In this document: piece by piece, positions 24,387 through 33,509 of the stretch
Position numbering within the stretch: the stretch's first letter is position 1
Layout: every line of letters begins with the position of its first letter
Origin: an uncultured Prevotellaceae bacterium
GTDB lineage: Bacteria > Bacteroidota > Bacteroidia > Bacteroidales > Bacteroidaceae
Length of the DNA stretch: 57,034 nucleotides
Reading direction: 5' to 3'
NCBI GenBank assembly: GCA_902801375.1
Contig: CADCIB010000018.1
Coordinates: 1-57,034, forward strand
The notes under the pieces: model-generated
What the model was told of the DNA's origin: nothing
What the model saw: only the letters and a program-made list of their open reading frames with translations
Databases searched by the model: none
Position numbers and translations under genes: made by a program

Positions 24387-27300
24387 CTACTGGATGATGA
24401 CGAGCTTCTTGGCTTTCGAGGCACGGCTGCTGCCCTCGCTCCCCACCAGGATGCGGTAGAGGTAGACACCTGTTTGGAGCTTGGCTCCACTGTCGGTGGT
24501 GAGATCCCAGTTCAGGGTGTAGGTGCTGGTGGCCGAAGTGCCGGTCTCCGATTGCTTGTAGAGCAGTCGGCCGCTCATGTCGAAGATCTCGAGGTCGATG
24601 TCAAGGTCGCTGCCCGAGCGGTCGTGGGTAATGATGAAGGTGGTGGAGGTGCGTGCGGGGTTGTTGGTCACACTCACGTCGAGCAGTGTGGGCTGCAGGC
24701 CTTTCACCACGTTGAAGTTGAGAACCGCCGTGTTGGAGTTGTTCAGGATGTCCCAAGCACGGAACCGCAGCGTATGTTTCCCAGTCGAGAGCTGCGGAAT
24801 GTTATAATGTGTCGACCCGGAAGTGTACGATCCGAAGTCGTAGATAAAGTTGCTGTTCAGGTTGTAGGTCATCGACATGCTGTTGTCGATAATCAGCTCC
24901 AGATTATGACCAATGCCGTTGCCAGAAGTGTTGAGGCCATCCTTGTCGGTCACCTCTGCCACGAAGTAAGGTGTCTCGTTCACGTTGCCGCCGTCCACGA
25001 AGTCGCGGTTGTTGAGGTAGCAGTAGATTGACGGTCCGATAGAGTCGTTCACCACGTCTACCGATCCACCGATGATGAAGTCCTCGCAGGCACCGTTGGC
25101 ACAGAGCGTCTTGTCGTTGTTGCAAGTGAAGATGTTGATCTTGCCTCGTTCGTCGGTGTAGTTGATGTCTTTCGGCATGGCAAAGATGATGGTGAACTCG
25201 CCGTCCTTGACCTGGTTGGTGCCGTTGAAGAGCACCTTCGTGCGGTCGTCATATTCGAAGGCGGTGTAGGTGCCATCGGGGTTTCTCGACATGGTCGACC
25301 TGTCGTTGAGCTTGCAAACAATATGCTCTTTGGCATCGCGCACCAGAGCCGTCACCGTGCCGTTGTAGTCGGTCAGCTTTGTGCCGTTATGCTCGATGTG
25401 TCCCTTGATGGTCACGATGCTGCCAGCCTTGATGCCGGGCAGTTGGTCGCTCCCCACAGGTATGTCGTTGATGAGGTCCACCACGGCGTCGGCCTCGGGA
25501 ATGTTCAGGCGAACGGCGGGATCGCCCAGAATCAGGTATTGCAGCTTGTTTTGCGAACTGTCACGAGTCTTATTTATTTGTGAGCCGTCGAGCAAAGCAT
25601 CGCGATCGGTGTTGAGCAGGTAGTTCTTGGCCAGTCGCTGAGCCTCGCCCAGGGTGACGTGGCGTCCGTCCTGCTTGTCGAAGAGGAAGCGTATGAAGGC
25701 GCGGTTGATTAGGTCGTTTTGCGGAATGAACACGGTTCTGGACGAACCGAAGTAGGCGAAGGCGCCACCTTTCTTATTGAGCACCAACTGTTCGCCGATG
25801 TTGTCTGTTAGGCCGTCGAAGGGTGCCACGTCGCACGACGAGGTGATCCACAGCGGCAACCGAGTGTTGGAATAGTTCTTGACATCGTTCAGACTTATTA
25901 CCAACTCGTGCGAGATCTGTTGCTCTGAGCCATGACCAATGTAGTTCATGATGAGCGCTCCATTCGACTGATACTCTCTCACCATTTTGTTCACCTCGGG
26001 ATAAGACGAGCCCGTAGAGGTGGTGACGCGGTCGTAAGCATCCCAAAGCAGAGGTTTCACCACCATGCCAGGTTTGGCATCCTCCACGATCAGGCCTGCC
26101 TTGTAGGCGGTGTCCATGTGCTTGTTGTCGTTGCCGTCGTCGCCCATCATCACGACGATGTTCTCCCAATCGCCGGCATTCTGGTTCTCCACATAGCTGA
26201 TGGTCTTGTCAACCATGACCTTGGCTTCTTCGGCTGTGCGTACCGGGAATCGGCCCACACCAATGTCAGGACGGTCGGAACTCTCCGGGTTTTCGCCCTC
26301 GTTGTCGTCGAGACAGGCGAAATAGCCCTCGTTGTTATAGCTGTTGGCCTTGCTGACCGAGTTCTCACTCTCGAAACAGAGCAGCAGGTCATCAGCACTC
26401 AGGGTGCGGAGTTTGGGCAGTAACAAGCGGTTGTCCCAGACACCGTCACCGAAGAGCAGCAGGCTCTGGGGCATTTTGTCGTCGGTCTCAGCACGGTCGT
26501 AGAGCATCTTCAGGTAGCGGCGGTAGGCGTTCACGTCGGGTGTGCCGCTTGAGAACTCATTGAAGAGCTCGTCGGCAGGGACGATTTTCACGTTCAGCCC
26601 GTCGTGCTGCTCGTGGAAGGATTTCAGCCGTTCGGCCTGCGCGAGGAGTTTCTGCGAGGTGGGGATGATGATCACCATCTGGTAGTCGCGGTCCTGGTGC
26701 AAGTCCTGATTGGTGATGTTGTAGACATATTCCGGTACAGGGAACGATGTTCCCGTGAGTGGCTTGCACGGCCAAGGCGTGTTGAATGTGGCGCAGATGT
26801 AGTCGAGTCGGGCCACGCTTCCTGCCTCATTGTAGATGGTAATGGTGTTCTCCTTCTTCAGGTTTTTCACGTTGAAGTTCAGGTCGCGCGTCTCAGCTTT
26901 GTCGTAGGTGTTGGTTTTCTTTGTGGAATAAGTGGCTTCCTGCTCGCCGTTCAGCACGACCCGGCCAGAAGCCGAACCACCCAGACTGATTATCACACGG
27001 ATGTTGCCCGTAGTGTCGAACCCGGGAGTTTCGATAGTGTAGCTCTTCGACGAACCTGCGTTGATGGCTTCGTTGTAGAAAAGGTTGCGACCACCTTCAA
27101 ACCAGGCAAACTCTTCTTTCTCGATGAGAGAGTGATAGTCGTTGTTCGAGGGGTAGAAGGAGCTGACGAAAGCGGCACTATCTACCGTCAATGGTTCGGC
27201 GTCGCTTTCTGTGATGAAGTAGTAGCCGTAGTCGGAGCAGTAGTTACGCGTACGGGTCTTTACGGTCTTGTTGGTGTAGGAAACTGGACCATAGGCATAG

Positions 27301-28001
27301 AACAGACGTTTGCCGTCTACCGTGCATGTGGGCACTTCCATGAGGTCGTCGGTCTCCATCAGATAGTCGGGCGACAGTTTCTGGGGCTGCAGGTTGCCGC
27401 CGTAGCCGTAGATTTTTACCTTGCTCAGGCTGCTGAAGCCGGCTCGTTGCACCAGGGCTTCCGTCAGTTGGTGGACTCCCGACTCCGACACACGGATCTT
27501 CGCCCACTTGCCAGAGGCCAGCAGCGAGTGTTCGGCATAGCGACCTTCCTCTTCGCCGTCGGCGCGGGTCATGGCATGCCTCCGCCTGGGTGTTGTTGCT
27601 TTCGTAGCCTTCACATTGAGCATGAAACTCACCAGTTTCTGCATTTTCTCATCGCGGCAAACCAGTGGCGTGAAGCCGATGCAGAGCACACCGCGCTTGC
27701 GGTCGACGGTCATCATGGTTCTCACCTCCGGCAGTTCCGGCAGTTCGTCGGTGGTGATGGCTTTGTATCTGGCAATGTCGGCCTCATTCATGTCCATGAA
27801 CTCCGGATACTCAATGCTGACGGTGTACACCGAGTCGGCATAGTTGTAGCCCACAGGCAGCACATAGCTGAAATAGGGGAGCAGCGTGTCGATCTTCACC
27901 TCCTCGGCCGTGAGGTTGAAGAAACGGCTCTGCGCCGTCGCCCATTGGCAACAGGCAAGGAGCGCGATGGCTGCGATTGTTCTGATTGTCTTCATTGCCA
28001 T
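24387..28001 (-). CDS. porU: type IX secretion sortase PorU (C25 peptidase family)
   Basis: PorU removes the C-terminal signal of type IX cargo at the cell surface and attaches the cargo to A-LPS. The 1204-residue protein has a signal peptide (about 1-23), a large beta-rich N-terminal region, and a gingipain-like C25 catalytic region with GVGRFPVRTAEEA. The active-site His is in NYIGHGSEQQISHE (about residue 689) and the Cys in ITSSCDVAPFDG (about 722). The C-terminal end has TGVYLYRILVGSEGSSRASKAKKLVIIQ, itself a sorting-type domain, as known for PorU. It is followed by porV and preceded by a FAH-family gene 16 bases away. Confidence 0.96.
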   Translation of the reverse strand: MAMKTIRTIAAIALLACCQWATAQSRFFNLTAEEVKIDTLLPYFSYVLPVGYNYADSVYTVSIEYPEFMDMNEADIARYKAITTDELPELPEVRTMMTVDRKRGVLCIGFTPLVCRDEKMQKLVSFMLNVKATKATTPRRRHAMTRADGEEEGRYAEHSLLASGKWAKIRVSESGVHQLTEALVQRAGFSSLSKVKIYGYGGNLQPQKLSPDYLMETDDLMEVPTCTVDGKRLFYAYGPVSYTNKTVKTRTRNYCSDYGYYFITESDAEPLTVDSAAFVSSFYPSNNDYHSLIEKEEFAWFEGGRNLFYNEAINAGSSKSYTIETPGFDTTGNIRVIISLGGSASGRVVLNGEQEATYSTKKTNTYDKAETRDLNFNVKNLKKENTITIYNEAGSVARLDYICATFNTPWPCKPLTGTSFPVPEYVYNITNQDLHQDRDYQMVIIIPTSQKLLAQAERLKSFHEQHDGLNVKIVPADELFNEFSSGTPDVNAYRRYLKMLYDRAETDDKMPQSLLLFGDGVWDNRLLLPKLRTLSADDLLLCFESENSVSKANSYNNEGYFACLDDNEGENPESSDRPDIGVGRFPVRTAEEAKVMVDKTISYVENQNAGDWENIVVMMGDDGNDNKHMDTAYKAGLIVEDAKPGMVVKPLLWDAYDRVTTSTGSSYPEVNKMVREYQSNGALIMNYIGHGSEQQISHELVISLNDVKNYSNTRLPLWITSSCDVAPFDGLTDNIGEQLVLNKKGGAFAYFGSSRTVFIPQNDLINRAFIRFLFDKQDGRHVTLGEAQRLAKNYLLNTDRDALLDGSQINKTRDSSQNKLQYLILGDPAVRLNIPEADAVVDLINDIPVGSDQLPGIKAGSIVTIKGHIEHNGTKLTDYNGTVTALVRDAKEHIVCKLNDRSTMSRNPDGTYTAFEYDDRTKVLFNGTNQVKDGEFTIIFAMPKDINYTDERGKINIFTCNNDKTLCANGACEDFIIGGSVDVVNDSIGPSIYCYLNNRDFVDGGNVNETPYFVAEVTDKDGLNTSGNGIGHNLELIIDNSMSMTYNLNSNFIYDFGSYTSGSTHYNIPQLSTGKHTLRFRAWDILNNSNTAVLNFNVVKGLQPTLLDVSVTNNPARTSTTFIITHDRSGSDLDIDLEIFDMSGRLLYKQSETGTSATSTYTLNWDLTTDSGAKLQTGVYLYRILVGSEGSSRASKAKKLVIIQ

Positions 28002-28017
28002 GATTCTTGATGGTTGT

Positions 28018-28635
28018 CTATTTCACGTTGAACTCCAGCACCTTCTGGTCTTCGAGATAGCCCTCAAGGTGGTCGTCTACGTGTACGGGTCCTACGCCGG
28101 CTGGCGTGCCTGTGTAGAGGATGTCGCCTGTCTTCAGCGTGAAGTAGCGACTGATGTAGCTGATGATTTCGTCCACACGATAGAGCATGTCGGCGGTGCA
28201 GCCCTGTTGCACGGTCTGACCGTTGATGTCGAGGCGGAAGTGCAGCGCCTGAATATCGGGCAAACGGTCTTTCTCCATCCACTCGCCCAAAGCTGCTGCA
28301 CCATCGAAACCTTTGCTCAGGTCCCAAGGCAGCCCTTTGTCCTTCAGCCGTCGCTGCAACTCGCGTGCCGTGAAGTCGATGCCCACGGTCACTGCGTCGT
28401 AGTAGCGGTGGGCGAAACGCTCTGGGATGCTCTTGCCCAAACGGCAGATTCTCACCACCACCTCTGTCTCGTAGTCGATGCGGCCCAGGTCGTCGGGTGG
28501 GAAGAACGGCTTGCTGTTCTTCAGCAACGACGAGTCGGCTTTCAGGAATATCACGGGCGCCTCTGGTTTATATAACGCGCCATCCATCTCTTTATTGTGT
28601 TCGATGTAGTTTTTTCCTATGGCAAATATCTTCAT
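28018..28635 (-). CDS. fumarylacetoacetate hydrolase family protein
   Basis: The 205-residue protein is a short FAH-fold enzyme: KIFAIGKNYIEHNKEM at the N-terminus, DYETEVVVRICRLGKSIPERFA with the metal-binding acidic residue, TVGIDFTARELQRRLKDKGLPWDLSKGFDGAAALG and DILYTGTPAGVGPV. Members hydrolyse or decarboxylate 2-oxo acids such as acylpyruvates or oxaloacetate; the substrate here cannot be told. It is the first gene of the porU-porV-ispF operon and has its own -7 box at 28722-28729. Confidence 0.9.
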   Translation of the reverse strand: MKIFAIGKNYIEHNKEMDGALYKPEAPVIFLKADSSLLKNSKPFFPPDDLGRIDYETEVVVRICRLGKSIPERFAHRYYDAVTVGIDFTARELQRRLKDKGLPWDLSKGFDGAAALGEWMEKDRLPDIQALHFRLDINGQTVQQGCTADMLYRVDEIISYISRYFTLKTGDILYTGTPAGVGPVHVDDHLEGYLEDQKVLEFNVK

Positions 28636-28721
28636 ATTATGTTTTTTTAGGGGTTTGAAATAAACTTTTAGAAAAATAACTCACTTTATGCTTCTTAATG
28701 CCTACCCGCTGGCAGGCGATG

Positions 28722-28729
28722 CAAAGGTA
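28722..28729 (-). promoter_or_regulatory. -7 box TACCTTTG for the FAH-porU-porV-ispF operon
   Basis: The reverse strand reads TACCTTTG, giving a leader of about 80 bases before the ATG at 28635. No -33 TTTG was found at the usual spacing. Confidence 0.6.
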
Positions 28730-28837
28730 AGCATTTTTTTGAAGATAGAGAAGGGAATACACTTTTTTTGTGTTTTTTGGGCTGCGCTCATCCGGTTCGA
28801 AAAATAGAGTAGCTAAATACAATTTGAACCCGTTCTT

Positions 28838-28877
28838 CCCCCCTCCCCTAACCCTCCCCTTTGTGAAAGGTGGGGAG
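28838..28877. repeat. C-rich spacer repeat (CCCTAACCCTCCCCTTTGTG type)
   Basis: The stretch CCTCCCCTAACCCTCCCC continues into TTTGTGAAAGGTGGGGAG, giving an imperfect hairpin. This is a type of short dispersed repeat seen between Bacteroidetes genes. The rest of the 28636-29022 gap holds the -7 box and a terminator. Confidence 0.5.
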
Positions 28878-28927
28878 TGTCTACGTGGTCCAACCTTTCA
28901 GGCATTTCATAGAGGAACCAGGGTAAT

Positions 28928-28967
28928 GAAAAAACACCGCCCCACAAAGTGGAAACGGTGTTTTTTG
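28928..28967 (-). terminator. terminator after the X25 protein gene
   Basis: The stem AAAAAACACCG / CGGTGTTTTTT (28929-28939 and 28956-28966) encloses a small CCAC/GTGG hairpin. On the reverse strand the stem ends in a T-run, fitting a terminator for the gene ending at 29023. It can also work in the other direction. Confidence 0.75.
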
Positions 28968-29022
28968 CATTTATGAGCGCGGGAGCGGAAACCCCCACAG
29001 ACGTTTAGTCGTAATTACTACT

Positions 29023-30186
29023 TCACTTCACCACCACTTTTTTGCCGTTGGTGATGTAGAGGCCGCGCTGCAGACGGTTGGTCTGGATGCCCTGCAGGTT
29101 GTAGTAAACGGTTGCGGGCTGCTCGTTGTTCAGTTCGTCGATGCCGGTAGAGTCGCCACTGAGGTTCTTGGCCACGGCTGAAACCTTCTCGGCACCCTCG
29201 GTGAGGTCGAGCGTGAATGTCACGTTGTACTCGCCAGCACGGTTGATTTCAAGCAGTGCGTTGCCATCGGTTGTCTCAGGATCGCCATAGCTCAGTTCGA
29301 ACGAGTGGTCGAAGCAGGCCTTGAAGGCATAAGTTTCAGCGTCGAGCTGAACATTCTCCTTGACGAGCGTCCAGGTGCCGTCGCTCTGCTCGGTCATGTC
29401 GTTGTCAGCGCAAGCTGCATCCCAGAAGGGGCCGAAGAGAGTGGTCTCTCCGCTGTCGGCTCCTGCCACGCCACCGGCGATGGTCCATGTGTGATCGATA
29501 ACAGCCGAACCCGTTTTCTCGGGAGTAGCACTCACGGCATGTGTCGTTGGGTTGAAAGTGAAGGTGACGTCGTATGTGCCATCCTCAGGAATTGCGAACG
29601 AAGCGTTGCTCGAAGGATAGGCCTCTCCCCAGTCGTGGTTGGCAGCCACTTTATACTGGATGGTACCCTTACCGAGCTCAACAGCCTTCTTCACAAGCTT
29701 GAACGTGCCGTCGGACTGCTTAGTCATGTCGTTGTCAGCGTTTGCGGGATCCCATGAAGTGCCGAAGAGGGGTACAGAGCTACCAGCTACGGTCCAGGTC
29801 TTGGCATCGGGGTCTACGACATACTCACCCGTCTTCTCGGCGGTGGCACTCACATCCTGCCACTCTTCGTCGAATTCGAAAGTAACGGTGTACTCAGCCG
29901 TTTCCTCAACGGTCAGTACGGCATTGTCGGCGGGCCATGACTCTGCCCAAGAGTGGTTCTTCACTACCTTGTAGGTGTAGTCGCGACCAGCTTCCAGTTT
30001 ACAACCTGTTACCACCAGCTGATAGATGCCTGTCTCAACTTCAGTCATGTCGTTTTCGGTATTCGTCTGATCCCAGCTGGCGCCGTTCACGATGTCGGAA
30101 ACACCTGCTACGGTGTAAGTGTCCTGTGCGAATGTGCTGACGGTTCCCACCAGCATCATTGCGATAAGCGTAAAAATTTTTTTCAT
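29023..30186 (-). CDS. secreted protein with three X25-type starch-binding modules and sorting tail
   Basis: The 387-residue protein has a signal peptide (about 1-20, ending TFAQ) but no lipobox cysteine. Three repeats follow (about 22-120, 130-225, 232-335) with the pattern TVAG....LFGxxWDPAxxDNDMTxxxDGTxxLVK....YKVxxNHxWxESY, which resembles the amylopullulanase X25 module found in SusE/SusF-like proteins. The last 40 residues (YYNLQGIQTNRLQRGLYITNGKKVVVK) form a type IX sorting-type tail. It is probably a surface starch-binding protein exported by a different route from SusE and SusF. It lies 97 bases after the 992-residue amylase gene with no -7 box of its own, so it may be read from that promoter. 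Confidence 0.8.
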   Translation of the reverse strand: MKKIFTLIAMMLVGTVSTFAQDTYTVAGVSDIVNGASWDQTNTENDMTEVETGIYQLVVTGCKLEAGRDYTYKVVKNHSWAESWPADNAVLTVEETAEYTVTFEFDEEWQDVSATAEKTGEYVVDPDAKTWTVAGSSVPLFGTSWDPANADNDMTKQSDGTFKLVKKAVELGKGTIQYKVAANHDWGEAYPSSNASFAIPEDGTYDVTFTFNPTTHAVSATPEKTGSAVIDHTWTIAGGVAGADSGETTLFGPFWDAACADNDMTEQSDGTWTLVKENVQLDAETYAFKACFDHSFELSYGDPETTDGNALLEINRAGEYNVTFTLDLTEGAEKVSAVAKNLSGDSTGIDELNNEQPATVYYNLQGIQTNRLQRGLYITNGKKVVVK

Positions 30187-30234
30187 AAGCTAAACTATTT
30201 TAATGATTTGAATGATTTTGTCGTTGTTTGTAGA

Positions 30235-30274
30235 ATCCACTCCACGCTTTGGCGCGCCTCAGCATGGAGTGGAT
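30235..30274 (-). terminator. intercistronic hairpin between amylase and X25 gene
   Basis: A perfect 10-bp stem, ATCCACTCCA / TGGAGTGGAT, with a 20-base GC-rich loop. No T-run follows on the reverse strand, so it may attenuate or stabilise RNA rather than fully terminate. Confidence 0.5.
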
Positions 30275-30283
30275 GTTCTTCTC

Positions 30284-33262
30284 TTATTTTACGGCGTACT
30301 TGCGGCCGTTGATGATGTAGAGTCCCTTCATGGGTTTGCCGTTGATGCGGCGACCCTGGAGGTCATAGCATTTGCTATTTGCAAACTTGCTGTTTTCAAT
30401 CTGGCTGATAGTCGTGGGAGCTTCTGGCACGACGGCTTTCAGACCGTTTGGCGTGTAGTAGCCTCCGTTGACGAATTCGAAGTCGGCTGTCTGCGTGGTG
30501 GCGCTGTTATTCTCCACATTGGCGAAGAGCAGTCCTGTAGGCTCTGTCTCGAAGATGTAAGTGTAAACGCCCTTGCCACGGTTGTCGCCTACACGCGTCA
30601 TGGCGAGGTTGCCAGGCCACTCGATGGTGCTGACATTGCCTTCCTCGCCCCATGCCCATACGTAAGGCGAAGGATAGGCGGCTGTTGCCTCGAAATAGAC
30701 ATAGAGCTTTCCGGGCTGGTAGCGTGCGCAGTCGGGCAGCTGGAATTCCACGTAGTCGTCGGTGATGTCAGCATACTCACCACCGCCGTCGTACTCAAAG
30801 TAGCTGTCGGAGGTGATGCCTTCGATGTTCTCGGTCTGTGTCTCGCCGATGATGCCCTCTTCTGTTCCGTTGTTGAGGATAAGGCTGAGGCTCTCTGCGA
30901 TGAGGGTCTTCACGTAGAAGGTCTCGCCGTTGATGGTTTCCGTCTCGGTCATCTTGTTTCCTGGCCACGGACCGTTGATGGGTGTGCCTAACTCATCCCA
31001 AGCGTAGAGGTAGGGTGCGCTGGCAGCACGGGTCTTCGGCTCCACCATCTTCACATAGATAGTGATGGTGTGGTCTTCCACATCGCCCATCTGGTAGCTG
31101 GCGTCCACCTTCTGGTAGCCGGAGGCACCATTGTAATAGTAGTATACTTCGCCGGTGACATCCGTGATGTCGGCTGTCTGTCCGCCGTTGCCGTTGTTGA
31201 AGATGATGTTGGCCACTGCCACATTGCCGAGTGTGGTGGTGAACCACTGAGTGCCGTTGGGCGTAGTGGTCACCTCGCTCATCTTCGTGCCGGGCCATGT
31301 ACCGTTGATGGGATCGCCGTTCTCGTTCCAGGCATAGAGGTTGGGAGCCTCCTTGGCACATACATGCACGACAACCTTCTCGCCAGCGGGCTGGTAGTTC
31401 TTGTCGACAATCTCTACGCCAGTGTAGCCGTTGTAGGCGAAGTAGAGGTCAGTGCCGGTCAGGCCGAGGATATCGGGTGTCTTGCGCTCTTCGTCGCCCG
31501 ACTTACCGTTGTTGAAGATGATGTTCATCTCGTCGGCATCGATGCTCTGCACGTACCACACGGTGCCGTTCTCGCCTGTCTCGGTCGAGGTCATCTGCGT
31601 ACCGGGCCACTCGCCGTTGAGGGCTCCGCCTTCGTTCCAAGCATAGAGATAGGGTGCGCTGGGCGCATAGACATGTACCTTGATGGCCTCGGGCGGCAGT
31701 GGCTTGTAGAACTCGTTGTCGACAATCTCGTAGCCCGTCTTACCATTGTAGTAGAGATAGGTGGTCTCGTCGAGATCCTCGATGTTGGTGGTCTGCTGCG
31801 TGCCGCTGCTCAGGATGATGTTGAGGGCTGTGGCGTTGAAGGTCTTCACATACCACTCTGTGCCGTTGGGCGTGGTCTCCGTTTCGGTCATCTTTCCGCC
31901 CGGCCATTCACCGTTGAGCAGATCACCCTCGTTGTCCCAGGCATAGAGATAAGGCTCGCTGTGGGCGCAGACATAGAGCTTGTAGTCCTTCTTCGGCAGC
32001 TCGTCGTAGTTCAGGCCCTCTACGGTGACGTTTTCGCTCACGTAGTAGGCGAAGTTGCTGCCACTGGTGATGAGTTTGAAGCCAGTGGTGTCGTAGTTGC
32101 CCACGTTGCCGGCGGTCACCATGACGGTGCCCACCGTGCCCTGGGTCTTGATCACGTAGCCGCTGCCCACCGATGCCTGATAAATGATTTGGCTCTGGTT
32201 GGTCAGACCGGCGGCCTTACGGGCGAGAATCATGTTGCCGATGTCGCGGCTCCATTTCTTCCAGTGTTTCAGGAATACGCAGGGCGTGCCCGGCATGCCG
32301 AGGATGAAGGCCGTTGCGCCAAGCTGGTTGTTCAGACAGCGATTGTAGCTCTCGCGGTCGGAGTCGTGGTTGTCCACGAAGGTCACGATGTAGCGGTTGA
32401 TGCTGGCATCGCCGGCCAGACCCTTGTCGCCCAGTGCACCATAGTCGCCCGAGCCGAAAGCTTTGTTGAGCTGGTACTTCAGGGGGAAGTCGAAGGCAGC
32501 CGATGTCTTGCCCGTGCTGTTGATCCACCAGGTGATGGCCTCCTTGCCGTCCCAGTATTCGCCCACGCAGAACTGCGGCTTGCTGTATTCGTTGTACATC
32601 TTGGTGTACTCCGGGCCGTAGCCCTTCACCATGTCGAGGCGGAAGCCCACATAGCCAATCTTCTCCAAGAGGAACTTGCAGTAGGCCTTACAGTTCTCCT
32701 GCACGTTCGTACTCTTGTGGTCGAGGTCGCGACCGCCAGAGAAGTCGTCGCCCGTGTCGTCGTTGGGACCCACCTCGATGCCTTTCGATGCGGTGTATCC
32801 GCCATCGTCGTTCTTAGTGACATCTCTCGAGGTCAGCTGGTAGGTCTGTCCGTCGAGCGTGTTTTTCTCAGAGGGGAAGTCAGCCCAGTCGGCTACGCCG
32901 TTGCGGTGGTTGATGACCAGGTCCATGATGATGCCCGTTCCCTTTTCCTTGAACGTCTTAATCATGTTGAGCAGCTCCTTGGGCTTTCCGAAGGCGCTAT
33001 TGTGATTGTACCAATAGACGGGGTTGTAGCCCATGCTCTGCGATTGCTTGCAATAGCCGGAATTCGGTACCCATATCAGGTCGAAATACTTTGACAGCTC
33101 ATCGGCCTGGCTGGTGAGGTTTGTCCACTTGGTGTCGTCGTAGGAGTCCCACCAGAACCCCTGAAGCATGACACCGCCATAATTCTCAGGCCATCCCTGT
33201 GCCGATGCTGTGAGCGCCGACACGATGACCATTAATGTCATAAGGAATCTCTTTACCTTCAT
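30284..33262 (-). CDS. secreted GH13 alpha-amylase with five CBM26 modules and sorting tail
   Basis: The 992-residue enzyme should hydrolyse alpha-1,4 bonds of starch. Signal peptide is about 1-22. The GH13 barrel (about 23-420) has DLVINH (114-119), GFRLD with nucleophile D210, VGEYWD with acid/base E235 and FVDNHD with D300. Five starch-binding modules of CBM26 type follow at about 427-515, 528-620, 631-722, 733-834 and 851-940, each with a YLYAW...GEWPGxKM core. The tail YDLQGRRINGKPMKGLYIINGRKYAVK marks type IX export. The upstream region has a LacI-type site and a -7 box without a -33 box. Five tandem CBM26 units is a high number for one enzyme. Confidence 0.92.
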   Translation of the reverse strand: MKVKRFLMTLMVIVSALTASAQGWPENYGGVMLQGFWWDSYDDTKWTNLTSQADELSKYFDLIWVPNSGYCKQSQSMGYNPVYWYNHNSAFGKPKELLNMIKTFKEKGTGIIMDLVINHRNGVADWADFPSEKNTLDGQTYQLTSRDVTKNDDGGYTASKGIEVGPNDDTGDDFSGGRDLDHKSTNVQENCKAYCKFLLEKIGYVGFRLDMVKGYGPEYTKMYNEYSKPQFCVGEYWDGKEAITWWINSTGKTSAAFDFPLKYQLNKAFGSGDYGALGDKGLAGDASINRYIVTFVDNHDSDRESYNRCLNNQLGATAFILGMPGTPCVFLKHWKKWSRDIGNMILARKAAGLTNQSQIIYQASVGSGYVIKTQGTVGTVMVTAGNVGNYDTTGFKLITSGSNFAYYVSENVTVEGLNYDELPKKDYKLYVCAHSEPYLYAWDNEGDLLNGEWPGGKMTETETTPNGTEWYVKTFNATALNIILSSGTQQTTNIEDLDETTYLYYNGKTGYEIVDNEFYKPLPPEAIKVHVYAPSAPYLYAWNEGGALNGEWPGTQMTSTETGENGTVWYVQSIDADEMNIIFNNGKSGDEERKTPDILGLTGTDLYFAYNGYTGVEIVDKNYQPAGEKVVVHVCAKEAPNLYAWNENGDPINGTWPGTKMSEVTTTPNGTQWFTTTLGNVAVANIIFNNGNGGQTADITDVTGEVYYYYNGASGYQKVDASYQMGDVEDHTITIYVKMVEPKTRAASAPYLYAWDELGTPINGPWPGNKMTETETINGETFYVKTLIAESLSLILNNGTEEGIIGETQTENIEGITSDSYFEYDGGGEYADITDDYVEFQLPDCARYQPGKLYVYFEATAAYPSPYVWAWGEEGNVSTIEWPGNLAMTRVGDNRGKGVYTYIFETEPTGLLFANVENNSATTQTADFEFVNGGYYTPNGLKAVVPEAPTTISQIENSKFANSKCYDLQGRRINGKPMKGLYIINGRKYAVK

Positions 33263-33378
33263 ATGCGTATCATTATTTTAACGTTTTGCACACCAAAGAG
33301 CCATGGCGGAAGGCCCGTAAGCACTGATGGGTGCGTTGCAAACACTATTTCCGTAATGGCACAATCACATTCTTTATG

Positions 33379-33386
33379 CAAATTTA
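33379..33386 (-). promoter_or_regulatory. -7 box TAAATTTG of the five-CBM26 amylase gene
   Basis: The reverse strand reads TAAATTTG (TAnnTTTG). No TTTG or TTG lies 19-21 bases upstream (about 33406-33410), and a LacI-like site is centred 66 bp upstream. Position implies a leader of about 110 bases. Confidence 0.65.
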
Positions 33387-33442
33387 CGTATTATTCGTTT
33401 TCGTTGTTATCCTTTAGGATAATAATGTACAAAGAAAATTGC

Positions 33443-33454
33443 GTAATCGGTTGC
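33443..33454 (-). promoter_or_regulatory. candidate LacI-family site GCAACCGATTAC
   Basis: It matches the perfect palindrome GCAAACGTTTGC of the susC/lacI region at 9 of 12 positions, including GCAA and the central CG. The CG centre (33448.5) is 66 bp from the -7 box centre (33382.5), the same distance as at the other sites. Confidence 0.6.
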
Positions 33455-33509
33455 ATAAATATATTATTGGCGTGATGACGGGGCTAAATCACAAAGGGCG
33501 TTGTCGCAG

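Noticed and set aside
26604-28010. 468-codon frame antisense to porU
   Set aside because: Shadow of the porU codon pattern; the sense protein has a signal peptide and the C25 active site.
31070-33094. Long open frame (674 codons) antisense to the five-CBM26 amylase
   Set aside because: It is a mirror of the amylase codon pattern; the sense strand has all GH13 and CBM26 motifs, and the antisense product shows no family motifs or promoter.
33270-33292. AACGTTTTGCA near the 992-residue amylase start as an operator
   Set aside because: The two halves are not symmetric around CG, and it lies downstream of the -7 box; the site at 33443-33454 fits better.
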